Shown here piece by piece: positions 27,537 to 36,090 of a stretch of 64,000 nucleotides of DNA (position 1 is its first letter; each line of letters starts with the position of its first letter). Below the pieces are notes generated by a model. It was given only the letters and a program-made list of their open reading frames with translations, was not told the DNA's origin and searched no databases. This DNA comes from Mesorhizobium jarvisii. GTDB taxonomy: Bacteria > Pseudomonadota > Alphaproteobacteria > Rhizobiales > Rhizobiaceae. Position numbers and translations under genes: made by a program. The stretch is from positions 124,001 through 188,000 of the forward strand of contig NZ_QZXA01000003.1 in NCBI RefSeq assembly GCF_003601985.1. Reading direction: 5' to 3'.

Positions 27537-28270
27537 TAAAACGCCAGAAACAGGCCGACGGCGACGACGAAGCCGCGCACCACGTTCTGCGGCACGCGCT
27601 TGGCGATCCACACGCCGGCATAACCGCCGAGCGCGCCGCCCGGGATCATGACGATCGCCTGCGGCCAGGCAACGACGCCACCCGAGACGAAGACGATGAT
27701 CGCCACCGCGGCAACGACCACGGCCAGCATGTTCTTCAGCGCGTTCAGCCGGTGGTAGTCGCCGGCCTGCGTCAGGCCGAGCGTCGCCAGCATCATCACG
27801 CCCATGCCGGCGCCGAAGAAGCCGCCATAGATGGCGGTGACGAACTGCGCCAGCGAACCGGCGAGCGAGCCGACCGCCGCCTCATGGCCGGGTTTTGGTG
27901 TTGGCTTCAGCCACGGCCCGGCGGCAAACAGGGCGGTTGCGCCCAAGAGCAGCCACGGCACCATGACGCGGAAGGAAGGGTTGGACAGTGCCAGAAGGAT
28001 GAAGGCGCCGGCCAGCGCACCGGCCGCCGAGATCAGGCAAAGCACCAGGGCACCGCGCCAGAAGTGCCTGATATCGGTCCAGTAGGCGAGCGTCGAGGTG
28101 ATGTAGCCCGGGAACTGCGTGACCGAGGAGGTGGCGTTGGCGACGATCGGCGGCACGCCGACCAGTGTCATGGCGCCGAAGGTGATGAAGGTGCCGCCGC
28201 CGGCGACCGCATTGGCGGTGCCGGAGAGGAAGCCCGCCAGGAACAGCAGGATGGCGTCGAAGACAGACAT
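27518..28270 (-). CDS. TSUP family transporter (TauE/SafE)
   Basis: A 250-residue membrane protein with about seven to eight hydrophobic helices. The N-terminal [20 protein letters not shown] and the mirrored [14 protein letters not shown] half are hallmarks of the TauE/SafE (TSUP) family, which moves sulfite, sulfoacetate or other organic anions. The substrate is not indicated here. It is convergent with trmD and the coding regions overlap by 19 bases, with rplS continuing on the plus strand beyond it; it therefore interrupts the usual rimM-trmD-rplS operon. Confidence 0.9.
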   Translation of the reverse strand: MSVFDAILLFLAGFLSGTANAVAGGGTFITFGAMTLVGVPPIVANATSSVTQFPGYITSTLAYWTDIRHFWRGALVLCLISAAGALAGAFILLALSNPSFRVMVPWLLLGATALFAAGPWLKPTPKPGHEAAVGSLAGSLAQFVTAIYGGFFGAGMGVMMLATLGLTQAGDYHRLNALKNMLAVVVAAVAIIVFVSGGVVAWPQAIVMIPGGALGGYAGVWIAKRVPQNVVRGFVVAVGLFLAFYYFTKG

Positions 28271-28294
28271 GGAATGCCGCCGCGGAAAACTCTG

Positions 28295-28519
28295 TTATGT
28301 CAGGCTTAGAAAGGCCTGAGGGCCGGCGCAACCCGGCACGAAGCGATTACGATGGTGCCATGCCGGCAAAAAAGACTCGTGCGCGGGCGTGACAAAGCGC
28401 CGAAATAGCTGTATGTCGCCGCCGAACCGGAAGAAGAATCTGCCGGACCCGTCAACAATGACGGTGTAGTCGCCCCTGTCCGATGTCTTGCAGACGAATG
28501 TCTCGGAGGCAAAGGACAT
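28295..28519 (-). CDS. Possible small protein or gene remnant upstream of rplS
   Basis: A 74-codon frame in the 326-base gap between the TSUP gene and rplS. Its first half (SETFVCKTSDRGDYTVIVDG) reads like a folded protein, the second half (AWHHRNRFVPGCAGPQAF) less so, so it may be a decayed or frame-shifted gene. No good ribosome site precedes ATG 28519. I cannot name a family. The remaining bases 28520-28596 must hold the rplS promoter or leader; I saw no clear motif there. Confidence 0.3.
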   Translation of the reverse strand: MSFASETFVCKTSDRGDYTVIVDGSGRFFFRFGGDIQLFRRFVTPAHESFLPAWHHRNRFVPGCAGPQAFLSLT

Positions 28520-28596
28520 AGCCGAGCGGTCAATGGAACTGCAAGGCGAGTGTCGGACGCTCTGACTGTCGGAAGAACAAGAAGTGGATTATTGAG

Positions 28597-29142
28597 ATGG
28601 ATCTCATCCGTCAGCTCGAGGCCGAGCAGGCCGCCAAGATCGAAGCCAAGCGCAAGCTCCCCGAATTCCAGCCCGGCGACACCGTGCGCGTCCAGGTCCG
28701 TGTGACCGAAGGCACCCGCACCCGCGTCCAGGCCTATGAAGGCGTCGTCATCGCCCGCGCCGGTTCCGGCTTCCAGGAAAATTTCACCGTCCGCAAGATC
28801 TCCTATGGCGAAGGCGTCGAGCGCGTTTTCCCGGTGTTCTCGCCGATGGTCGAGGGCGTCGAGATCGTTCGCCGCGGCAAGGTGCGTCGCGCCAAGCTCT
28901 ATTACCTGCGCGACCGTCGCGGCAAGTCGGCCCGTATCTCGGAAAACACCGGCGTGCGCGCCCGCAAGCTCAACGATGAGGAGCGCGACGCGCTGAACGC
29001 CGAAAAGGCCCGCATCGAGGCCGAGAAGGTCGCAGCCGCCCAGGCGCTGGCGGCCGAGACGGCCGCCAAGGAAGCCGCCGAGAAGAAGGCCGCCGCCGAG
29101 GCTGAGGCAGCCAAGGCCGCCGAGGCGACCCCGGCCGAATAA
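28597..29142 (+). CDS. rplS: 50S ribosomal protein L19, with Ala/Glu/Lys tail
   Basis: The L19 core occupies residues 1-125: [52 protein letters not shown] and [14 protein letters not shown]. Residues about 128-181 form an Ala-, Glu- and Lys-rich helical extension ([20 protein letters not shown]) that E. coli L19 lacks but rhizobial proteins often have. L19 lies at the subunit interface of the ribosome. The gene is cut off from rimM-trmD by the inverted TSUP gene, so it needs its own promoter. A bidirectional-type terminator follows. Confidence 0.97.
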   Translation: MDLIRQLEAEQAAKIEAKRKLPEFQPGDTVRVQVRVTEGTRTRVQAYEGVVIARAGSGFQENFTVRKISYGEGVERVFPVFSPMVEGVEIVRRGKVRRAKLYYLRDRRGKSARISENTGVRARKLNDEERDALNAEKARIEAEKVAAAQALAAETAAKEAAEKKAAAEAEAAKAAEATPAE

Positions 29143-29161
29143 GGCTTTCGGAAATCCCATT

Positions 29162-29190
29162 AAAAAAAGGCGGCTTCGGCCGCCTTTTTT
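29162..29190. terminator. Terminator after rplS
   Basis: GGCGGC-TTCG-GCCGCC (29169-29184) is a perfect GC stem with a TTCG tetraloop, preceded by seven A (29162-29168) and followed by six T (29185-29190). It can therefore work on both strands. Confidence 0.92.
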
Positions 29191-29240
29191 CGTTTCACCA
29201 GACTGTGAACGCTTCCGGCCCTCGAAACAGGATCAGGCTG

Positions 29241-29287
29241 TTGACGGTATATTATCTTGTGTACTAAATAATCGTGCACAAGATAAT
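29241..29287 (+). promoter_or_regulatory. Promoter and OhrR-type operator of ohr-ohrR
   Basis: A perfect inverted repeat, ATTATCTTGTG at 29251-29261 and CACAAGATAAT at 29277-29287, has a 15-base spacer. It overlaps a plausible promoter: TTGACG at 29241-29246 and TAAATA at 29265-29270. The second arm ends 12 bases before the ohr ATG. Binding of a MarR-type dimer here would block transcription of ohr and, through the overlap, of ohrR itself. Confidence 0.65.
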
Positions 29288-29299
29288 TGGAGATTTGAA

Positions 29300-29713
29300 A
29301 TGGCACTCTACGCCACACAGGCTCACGTCACCGGCGGCCGCGCCGGCCATGGCGAGACCAGCGACGGCCTGCTCAAGGTCGATCTGGCGATGCCCAAGGA
29401 ACTCGGCGGGCCGGGTGGCGCGACCAATCCCGAGCAGCTTTTCGCCGTCGGCTACGCCGCCTGCTTCGAAAGCGCCATCCGCTTCATCGCGCGCAAACAG
29501 AAGCTGCCGCTCACGGATGCCGGGGTAACCTCCACCGTCAGCCTGCTTCCCAATGGCGAGGGCTTCAAGCTCGGTGTCGCGCTCGCGGCGCAGACGAAAG
29601 GCCTTGATCAGGCGGCCGCGGAAGCGCTTGTATCGGAAGCGCACAATATCTGCCCCTATTCGAACGCCATCCGGGGCAATGTCGAGGTGGCGCTTTCGGT
29701 AAAGGCGGCATGA
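29300..29713 (+). CDS. ohr: Organic hydroperoxide reductase Ohr
   Basis: A 137-residue Ohr/OsmC-fold thiol peroxidase that reduces organic hydroperoxides. The catalytic cysteines sit in GYAACFESAIRFIA and EAHNICPYSNAIRGN, and the active-site Arg is in TGGRAGHGETSDG. Length and motifs fit Ohr rather than OsmC. It overlaps ohrR by 4 bases (ATGA). The upstream palindrome suggests peroxide-dependent repression by OhrR, the arrangement known in Agrobacterium and Xanthomonas. Confidence 0.95.
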   Translation: MALYATQAHVTGGRAGHGETSDGLLKVDLAMPKELGGPGGATNPEQLFAVGYAACFESAIRFIARKQKLPLTDAGVTSTVSLLPNGEGFKLGVALAAQTKGLDQAAAEALVSEAHNICPYSNAIRGNVEVALSVKAA

Positions 29714-30246
29714 CGGGAAAGACCATAAAGAGCCCCAGAGACGTCCCGGCGGCGGCCGCCGGGACAGTGGGGGTTCCGCGACTCCATCAGCAACTCTGCT
29801 TCGCGCTCTATTCGGCGAGCGGGCTGATGACCAAACTCTATCGGCCGTTGCTCGATCCGCTCGGGCTGACTTATCCGCAATATCTGGTCATGCTGGCGCT
29901 ATGGGAGCACGCGCCGAGCACTGTGGGCGCGCTTGGCGAGGCGCTGGGCCTCGATTCCGCGACGCTGACGCCGCTGCTCAAGCGGATGGAGGCGGGCGGG
30001 CTCGTCACCCGCCGGCGCGATGCCGCCGATGAGCGCTGCGTGCTGGTCGAGCCGACGGCCAAGGGCCAGGCTCTGAGTGCGCGAGCGCAGGATGTGTCCG
30101 CGGCGCTTGCCTGCAGCGTGCCGCTCCAACCTGGTGAAGCAAAAGCGCTGCACGCGACGCTCACCCATCTCGTTGCCGACTTGCGCAACGCCGTGGTGGA
30201 AGACGCCTCGGCGGATGCGGAGGCGCTGGTTTCCGGTTCGAGATAG
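29710..30246 (+). CDS. ohrR: MarR-family regulator OhrR
   Basis: A 178-residue MarR-type repressor. HQQLCFALYSASGLMTKLY contains the peroxide-sensing Cys of OhrR at about residue 30; the winged helix follows with LGEALGLDSATLTPLLKRME and the wing GLVTRRRDAADERCVLVEPT. OhrR releases DNA when this Cys is oxidised by organic hydroperoxide. An additional Cys near residue 137 (ALACSVP) could form the resolving disulfide. The N-terminal 22 residues are an unusual Ala/Pro extension. Translation is coupled to ohr. Confidence 0.93.
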   Translation: MTGKTIKSPRDVPAAAAGTVGVPRLHQQLCFALYSASGLMTKLYRPLLDPLGLTYPQYLVMLALWEHAPSTVGALGEALGLDSATLTPLLKRMEAGGLVTRRRDAADERCVLVEPTAKGQALSARAQDVSAALACSVPLQPGEAKALHATLTHLVADLRNAVVEDASADAEALVSGSR

Positions 30247-30403
30247 CCAGATTATCCCGAAATCCCTGAATTGAGGGCATCCGAATCCCTTTTCGCGCGC
30301 GCTGAAGCAGCGGTCCGTCTTGCATGACGCAAGCGGAAAGCTAAAGTCGGCCCGGATTTCCTGTAAGCCCATCCGGGCGCCTTCAATTTTCCGGGAGTGT
30401 GTC

Positions 30404-31201
30404 ATGACCAAATCGAAACTGCTGCTGTCCGGCCTGCTGGCCCTCGTGCTGGCGCCTGTTGCCGCCTTCGCGCAGGCGCTGCCCGATCTCGGCGGCAGAC
30501 AAGTGGTGGTGGTGACCGAAAACGCCTATCCGCCGCTGCAGTTCATCGATCCCAAGACGGGCAAGCAGATCGGCTGGGAATATGACGCGATGAACGAAAT
30601 CGCCAAGCGGCTCAATTTCAAGGTCGAGTACCAGAACACCTCCTGGGACGCGATGATCCAGGCGGTTTCCGACAAGCAGTACAACATCGGCATGACCGGC
30701 ATCACCATCAAGGATGACCGCAAGGAGAAGGTCGACTTCTCCGATCCCTATATGCGCTCGGAGCAGTTCATGCTGGTGCGCGGCGATGAAAGCCGCTTCA
30801 CCGACGCCAAGACCTTCGGCGCTTTCAAGGACGGGCTGATCGGTGCGCAACCCGGCACCACGCCCTTCTACACCGCCGTCTACAGCGTGCTCGACGGCAA
30901 TGAGCAGAACCCGCGCATCAAACTGTTCGAGACTTTTGGCGCCACGGTGCAGGCGCTGAAATCGGGCGACGTCGATGTCGTGCTGACCGACGGCACCGCC
31001 GGCAAGGGCTATGTCGATGCTTCCGAAGGCAAGCTCAAGCTGATCGGCGGCCCGCTCGGCACCGAGGACTTTGGCTTCATCTTCCCGAAGGGATCGGACC
31101 TGGTGAAGCCGGTCAACGCCGCGATCGCGGCGTTGAAGGCGGACGGCACGCTCGATGCGCTGAACAAGAAGTGGTTTCTCGACTACAAGATGGGGCAGTA
31201 G
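30404..31201 (+). CDS. Amino-acid ABC transporter substrate-binding protein
   Basis: A 265-residue periplasmic binding protein (family 3, polar amino acids). The signal peptide is [60 protein letters not shown] and [13 protein letters not shown] are the family signatures. The ATG at 30404 was chosen for the signal peptide; the frame is open upstream. The cognate permease follows after an unusual 273-base gap filled with palindromic repeats. The ligand is probably a polar or basic amino acid. Confidence 0.93.
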   Translation: MTKSKLLLSGLLALVLAPVAAFAQALPDLGGRQVVVVTENAYPPLQFIDPKTGKQIGWEYDAMNEIAKRLNFKVEYQNTSWDAMIQAVSDKQYNIGMTGITIKDDRKEKVDFSDPYMRSEQFMLVRGDESRFTDAKTFGAFKDGLIGAQPGTTPFYTAVYSVLDGNEQNPRIKLFETFGATVQALKSGDVDVVLTDGTAGKGYVDASEGKLKLIGGPLGTEDFGFIFPKGSDLVKPVNAAIAALKADGTLDALNKKWFLDYKMGQ

Positions 31202-31263
31202 TCGTTGGCGCGCGTGCTTGCTGACGATGGTGCGCCGCAAATCGCGCTGACCCTGCGCCAGGG

Positions 31264-31427
31264 CACCCCTCTCTGTCCTGCCGGACATCTCCCCCTCAAA
31301 GGGGGGAGATCAGCAGCTTCAGCGCCGGCAGCAGTTTTACGACGTCGGGGATTGGCGAAAGTCGAGACAATATCCAAATCCAATCTCCCCCCTGAGGGGG
31401 AGATGCCCGGCAGGGCAGAGGGGGGTG
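31264..31427. repeat. Pair of inverted palindromic repeats between ABC transporter genes
   Basis: Element a (31264-31310) contains ATCTCCCCC at about 31288 facing GGGGGGAGAT ending 31310. Element b (31383-31427) is ATCTCCCCCC-TGA-GGGGGAGAT followed by GCCCGGCAGGGCAGAGGGGG. Element a is nearly the reverse complement of element b, so the two can each form a hairpin and can also pair with each other around a 72-base centre. They lie in the only sizeable gap of this transporter operon. Confidence 0.78.
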
Positions 31428-31474
31428 GCTTGCCGCGATCCTCCGACAATCCTTGCGCTGCCACGCTCGCCTGA

Positions 31475-32284
31475 ATGGTACCGTCCTCTTCCGCCAAGTC
31501 CGAATTCCCCTGGTGGCTTGCCGCTGCCGCCGTGCTTGCACTTGCGGCGGCCCTGTTCATCGCGGCCAGCGATCTCTATGCCCAGGTCTTCGCCACGGTC
31601 GCCAAGGGCATCGGCATCACCGTCTTCGTCACCGTCATCGCCTTCGCCATGGCGTCGATCATCGGTCTCGGGGTTGCGCTGATGGGCTTGTCGGGCTCGC
31701 CTTGGCTTCGGCAGATCGCCCGCTTCTATGTCGAGATCATCCGCGGCGTGCCGATCCTGGTGCTGTTGTTCTGGATCGCCTTTGCCGGCGCGCCGGCCTT
31801 CGTCGCGGCCTGGAACGCGTTGACCGCGCCGCTGCAAAGTGCCGGCTATCTCGGTGAGCTCCTGGTGCGCGACGTGTCGCTGTTGTGGCGCGCCATCATG
31901 GCGCTGACCATCGGCTACTCCGCCTTCATCTCGGAGGTCTTCCGCGCCGGCATCCAGGCAGTCGAGAAGGGCCAGATCGAGGCGGCCAAGGCGCTTGGGC
32001 TGAGCCGTGCGCAACGCTTCCGGCTGATCGTCTTTCCGCAGGCGATCCGCACCATCTTGCCGCCGCTCGGCAATGATTTCGTCGCTTTGGTCAAGGATTC
32101 CTCGCTGGTATCGGTGCTCGGCGTCGCCGACATCACCCAGATGGGCAAGATCTATGCCGCCGGCTCGTTCCGCTTCTTCGAGACCTATTCGATCGTGGCC
32201 TATATCTATCTCATCCTCACCGTCGGCCTGTCGCTGGCGCTCAGGGCGCTGGAGCGGCGCCTGCGCCGCCAGCACGAGGAATAG
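31475..32284 (+). CDS. Amino-acid ABC transporter permease
   Basis: A 269-residue inner membrane protein of the HisM/GlnP family. The first hydrophobic helix (WWLAAAAVLALAAALFIAAS) precedes GIGITVFVTVIAFAMASIIG. FYVEIIRGVPILVLLFW is the family signature at the start of the core and EAAKALGLSRAQRFRLIVFP is the EAA loop that contacts the ATPase. VKDSSLVSVLGVADITQMGK ends the core. No ATP-binding gene follows, so it must share an ATPase encoded elsewhere or one lies outside the window. Confidence 0.93.
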   Translation: MVPSSSAKSEFPWWLAAAAVLALAAALFIAASDLYAQVFATVAKGIGITVFVTVIAFAMASIIGLGVALMGLSGSPWLRQIARFYVEIIRGVPILVLLFWIAFAGAPAFVAAWNALTAPLQSAGYLGELLVRDVSLLWRAIMALTIGYSAFISEVFRAGIQAVEKGQIEAAKALGLSRAQRFRLIVFPQAIRTILPPLGNDFVALVKDSSLVSVLGVADITQMGKIYAAGSFRFFETYSIVAYIYLILTVGLSLALRALERRLRRQHEE

Positions 32285-32334
32285 TCTTTGGGCCGAGACA
32301 GGGTTACGATCCTGTCGACATCGAGGGAGGTCTC

Positions 32335-32970
32335 ATGATTGCCGACAAGGCCAATGCGGCGCTGGATTCCGTCTATGGCGCCGACACGCCTGAAACGCTG
32401 GCGCAGGCCTATGCCGCCTGGGCCGCGACCTATGACAGCGAGACCGCCTCGCTCGGCTATCTCCTGCCGTTCCTCATCACCGCCTGGGTGGCACGCCATG
32501 TTCCGGCTGGCGAAGGGCCGCTGCTCGACGCCGGCTGCGGCACCGGCCTGTCGGGGCCGTCGCTGAAGGCGCTGGGCTATGGCGACATTGCCGGGCTGGA
32601 TCTCTCGGACGACATGCTCAAGATCGCCGGCAGCCGCAACGCCTATGGCGAGCTGAAACAGGCGATGCTGGGCGGACCGCTGCCCTGGCCGGACGGGCAT
32701 TTCCGCGCCTTCTTCTCCACCGGCGTGTTCACCATCAGCCACGCGCCGGCATCGGGCCTGCACGAATTGGTGCGCATCACCAAGAAGGGCGGCCACGCCA
32801 TCTTCACCGTGCGCGACCAGGTGTTCGAGAGCGGCGGTTTTCAGGCGGTGTTCGATGAACTCACGCAGGCGAAGAAATGGCGGCTGGTCGAGCAAAGCCC
32901 ATGGTTCCGTTGCTATGCCATCGCCGAGCCCGATGCGCTGGTGAAGACGTTTGTCTTCGAGGTGATGTGA
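32335..32970 (+). CDS. Class I SAM-dependent methyltransferase
   Basis: A 211-residue Rossmann-fold methyltransferase. Motif I is LLDAGCGTGLSGPSL at about 63, followed by IAGLDLSDDMLKIA (motif II acidic end) and FSTGVFTISHAPASGLHELV. AAWAATYDSE at the N-terminus is typical of the Williams-Beuren 27-like small-molecule methyltransferases. Substrate unknown. The ATG follows GGGAGGTCTC. It lies 50 bases after the permease but has no clear link to transport. Confidence 0.88.
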   Translation: MIADKANAALDSVYGADTPETLAQAYAAWAATYDSETASLGYLLPFLITAWVARHVPAGEGPLLDAGCGTGLSGPSLKALGYGDIAGLDLSDDMLKIAGSRNAYGELKQAMLGGPLPWPDGHFRAFFSTGVFTISHAPASGLHELVRITKKGGHAIFTVRDQVFESGGFQAVFDELTQAKKWRLVEQSPWFRCYAIAEPDALVKTFVFEVM

Positions 32971-33047
32971 GTGGTGCCACCTCCCCAAGAGGGGGTAGGG
33001 AAAGTCGCACCGCCACGCCGCAATTGCCGAAGAGCCAAAACATTGGT

Positions 33048-33176
33048 ATGAGCCACGCCATGGAAGAGCTTTTTGGCGATCCGGCCTACAAGGGGTTCGT
33101 GCTGCAGGACAGAAAACGCCTGCCGTCGCGCTTCTCCGCGCGCGTCTGCGGCGCCCTGACCAGCCGACTTAGCTAG
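33048..33176 (+). CDS. Possible 42-residue protein upstream of leuC
   Basis: A short frame encodes MSHAMEELFGDPAYKG followed by a basic half (RKRLPSRFSARV). It ends 69 bases before leuC. There is no run of leucine codons, so it is not a classical leader peptide. The start lacks a strong ribosome site. Bases 32971-33047 upstream contain CCTCCCCAAGAGGGGGT, a trace of a palindromic repeat. Confidence 0.3.
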   Translation: MSHAMEELFGDPAYKGFVLQDRKRLPSRFSARVCGALTSRLS

Positions 33177-33245
33177 ACTGCTTTCGCCGGGCCAAGGCTT
33201 GCGGCGTTACACTCTTCCCATTCTCATATCGACGGATTTACGCAC

Positions 33246-34655
33246 ATGAGCGCACCGCGCACCCTCTACGACAAGATTTTCGACGACCACGTCGTCGACC
33301 GCCAGGACGACGGCACCTGCCTGCTCTATATCGACCGGCACCTCGTCCATGAAGTGACCAGCCCGCAGGCCTTCGAAGGCCTGCGCCTGAGCGGCAGAAA
33401 AGTCCGGCATCCGGAAAAGACGCTGGCCGTGGTCGATCACAATGTCTCGACCTCGCCCGAGCGCAAGTTCGGCATCAAGAACGAGGAAAGCCGCATCCAG
33501 GTCGAGGCGCTGGCCAAGAACGCCAAGGACTTTGGCGTCGAATATTATTCCGAGAACGATATCCGCCAGGGCATCGTCCACATCATCGGCCCCGAGCAGG
33601 GCTTTACGCTGCCCGGCATGACCATCGTCTGCGGCGACAGCCATACCTCGACGCATGGCGCGTTCGGCGCGCTGGCGCACGGCATCGGCACGTCGGAAGT
33701 CGAGCATGTGCTGGCGACGCAGACGCTGATCCAGCGCAAGGCCAAGAACATGCTGGTGCGCGTCGACGGCCAGCTGCCGGAAGGCGTTACCGCCAAGGAC
33801 ATCATCCTCGCCATCATCGGCGAGATCGGCACCGCCGGCGGCACCGGCTATGTCATCGAATATGCCGGCGAGGCGATCCGCTCGCTGTCGATGGAAGGCC
33901 GCATGACGATCTGCAACATGTCGATCGAGGGCGGCGCGCGCGCCGGCCTGATCGCTGCCGACGAGACGACCTTCGCCTATGTCAAGGACAAGCCGCGCGC
34001 GCCGAAGGGCGCGGCCTGGGACGCCGCGCTCGCCTACTGGAAGACGCTGCAGTCCGACGAAGGCGCGCATTTCGACAAGGTGATCGTGCTCGACGCGGCC
34101 AAGCTGCCGCCGATCGTCTCCTGGGGCTCCTCGCCCGAGGATGTCGTTTCCGTGCAAGGCATCGTGCCGAACCCGGACGATATCGCCGACGAGAACAAGC
34201 GCACCTCCAAGCAGCGCGCGCTCGACTATATGGGCCTGACGCCGGGCACCAAGATCACCGACATCGCGCTCGACCGCGTCTTCATCGGTTCCTGCACCAA
34301 TGGCCGCATCGAGGATCTGCGCGCCGCCGCCAAGGTAATCGAGGGCAAGACCGTCAATCCGCGCGTCAACGCCATGATCGTGCCGGGCTCCGGCCTGGTC
34401 AAGGAACAGGCGGAAGCCGAGGGTCTGGACAAGATCTTCCGCGCCGCCGGTTTCGACTGGCGCGAGCCGGGTTGCTCGATGTGCCTTGCCATGAACGACG
34501 ACCGGCTGAAGCCGCATGAACGCTGCGCCTCGACCTCGAACCGCAATTTCGAGGGAAGGCAAGGCTTCAAGGGCCGCACCCATCTGGTGTCGCCGGCCAT
34601 GGCGGCGGCGGCGGCGATCGCCGGCCACTTCGTCGACATCCGCGACTGGAAATAA
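33246..34655 (+). CDS. leuC: 3-isopropylmalate dehydratase large subunit
   Basis: A 469-residue aconitase-family enzyme of leucine synthesis that isomerises 2- and 3-isopropylmalate with LeuD. The 4Fe-4S cluster cysteines lie in [13 protein letters not shown] and [31 protein letters not shown] and [13 protein letters not shown] are family signatures. No leuD is adjacent, as is usual in rhizobia. A long perfect terminator hairpin follows. Confidence 0.97.
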   Translation: MSAPRTLYDKIFDDHVVDRQDDGTCLLYIDRHLVHEVTSPQAFEGLRLSGRKVRHPEKTLAVVDHNVSTSPERKFGIKNEESRIQVEALAKNAKDFGVEYYSENDIRQGIVHIIGPEQGFTLPGMTIVCGDSHTSTHGAFGALAHGIGTSEVEHVLATQTLIQRKAKNMLVRVDGQLPEGVTAKDIILAIIGEIGTAGGTGYVIEYAGEAIRSLSMEGRMTICNMSIEGGARAGLIAADETTFAYVKDKPRAPKGAAWDAALAYWKTLQSDEGAHFDKVIVLDAAKLPPIVSWGSSPEDVVSVQGIVPNPDDIADENKRTSKQRALDYMGLTPGTKITDIALDRVFIGSCTNGRIEDLRAAAKVIEGKTVNPRVNAMIVPGSGLVKEQAEAEGLDKIFRAAGFDWREPGCSMCLAMNDDRLKPHERCASTSNRNFEGRQGFKGRTHLVSPAMAAAAAIAGHFVDIRDWK

Positions 34656-34685
34656 CCTCCGGTCCACACATTCCGATGATTGCCG

Positions 34686-34722
34686 GACCCCGGAACCGCA
34701 ATGCGGTTCCGGGGTCTTTTTT
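34686..34722 (+). terminator. Terminator after leuC
   Basis: GACCCCGGAACCGCA at 34686-34700 and TGCGGTTCCGGGGTC at 34702-34716 are perfect 15-base arms, followed by six T (34717-34722). It starts 31 bases after the leuC stop and overlaps the first codons of a longer but improbable start for the next gene. Confidence 0.95.
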
Positions 34723-34820
34723 CATTCGCGCGGTCCGCATATTCGTCCGGGCTTAACCGCTTGTTTGGGCTTGCGCCCTATGGTCTTCCCTCACGTCACG
34801 CGAGGGGAAGTCACCGTCCT

Positions 34821-36017
34821 TTGGACACCGGCCTGTTGATAGCGCTGCTCAATCCGACGATCGCGCTGGCCCTCGGCGCGGCCTTCCTCGTGCTATGGGC
34901 CTATCAGCGTCACCGGCCCTATCTGGCCGTGCTGGCGCTCAGCTATTGTGTTTCGGCGCCCGGCTTTCTGTTCCAGTATTTCACCTTGCCCATCGGCATG
35001 GTGCTGACCAAGCTGGTGTCCAACATCTGCTTCGCCATCGCCGGCTGCTGCCTGTCGAGCGCCATCGTCGCCCGTTATGGCCGCAAGGTGCCCTATGTGG
35101 CGATCGGCGTGCTGGCCGGTGGTGGGCTGGCCTCGTTCTGCTGGTTCCTCTTCGTCGCGCCTGATCTCACCTGGCGTATCCTGGCGATGAATTTCGCCTT
35201 CGGCGGCCTCAGCCTTCTGGTCGCCGCCGAACTCAGGCCGGTGCGCAACAATGGCCCGACCGAGAAGATCCTGTTCGTGCTGTCGCTGCTGTCGGGCCTC
35301 AACTTCTTCGTGCGAACCCTCGTCGTCGTCATCGCGCACGGGCCGTTCACAAGCTATGACGGATTCTACAACTCGTCCTACTGGACGACGGCGCTGCTGT
35401 CGCATGCGCTGCTGTCGCTGCTGATCGCGCTTTGCCTGTTCACCGCCGCGGCCCTCGACGTGATGAAGGCGCTGAAGGCCGAGACGCATACCGATCCGCT
35501 TTCCGGCCTGCTCAACCGGCGCGGCTTCGAGGAGCGCGCGGCCCAGCTTCTGCGACACTGCGCAATGGCCAGGTTCCCGGTGGCGCTGGTGCTGGCCGAC
35601 CTCGATCATTTCAAGGCGCTCAATGATGTGCACGGGCATGCCGCCGGCGATCGGGTGATCGCCGATTTCGCCGCCAAGCTCCGGTCGGCCACCGGCGCGC
35701 GCGGCGCTGCCGGGCGCATCGGCGGCGAGGAATTCGCCGTGCTTCTGCCGCTCAGCGATCTCGCCGCCGCGCGGCTGTTCGCCGAGGCTGTGCGCACGCT
35801 CTACTCGGCAGGCGGCGTCGACGGGCTTCCCGCCGGCACCAAGGTCACCGCCAGTTTCGGCGTGGCGGCCCGCAGCGGCGAGGAAGCGCTGGAGCCGTTG
35901 ATGCGGCGTGCCGACGAGGCGCTCTACAAGGCCAAGAAAAACGGCCGCGACAGCGTGCGCCTGTCGTACGAACGGCCCGAAACGCTGTTCGTGCCGGAGC
36001 CGTCCAAGGCCGGCTGA
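34821..36017 (+). CDS. Membrane GGDEF protein (probable diguanylate cyclase)
   Basis: About 398 residues: six or seven hydrophobic helices to about residue 215, then a GGDEF domain (HTDPLSGLLNRRGFEERAAQ, ALVLADLDHFKALNDVHGHA, GRIGGEEFAVLLP near 300). The signature is GGEEF, a functional variant, and the inhibitory RxxD site five residues ahead is missing. It would make cyclic di-GMP at the membrane. The frame opens at 34680, but that ATG lies inside the leuC terminator; TTG 34821, with AGGGGAAG before it, fits the first helix and is my choice. A related gene follows. Confidence 0.9.
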   Translation: MDTGLLIALLNPTIALALGAAFLVLWAYQRHRPYLAVLALSYCVSAPGFLFQYFTLPIGMVLTKLVSNICFAIAGCCLSSAIVARYGRKVPYVAIGVLAGGGLASFCWFLFVAPDLTWRILAMNFAFGGLSLLVAAELRPVRNNGPTEKILFVLSLLSGLNFFVRTLVVVIAHGPFTSYDGFYNSSYWTTALLSHALLSLLIALCLFTAAALDVMKALKAETHTDPLSGLLNRRGFEERAAQLLRHCAMARFPVALVLADLDHFKALNDVHGHAAGDRVIADFAAKLRSATGARGAAGRIGGEEFAVLLPLSDLAAARLFAEAVRTLYSAGGVDGLPAGTKVTASFGVAARSGEEALEPLMRRADEALYKAKKNGRDSVRLSYERPETLFVPEPSKAG

Positions 36018-36090
36018 AGCCGTACGTCCCAGCACACGTTAACGTCTTTTTCGCCCGTCGGTGTTAGGTGACACACGGGGTGCGAAAGAG

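Noticed and set aside
33048..33176. Classical leucine attenuator peptide for leuC
   Set aside because: The short frame has no leucine codon cluster and no terminator/antiterminator pair follows it.
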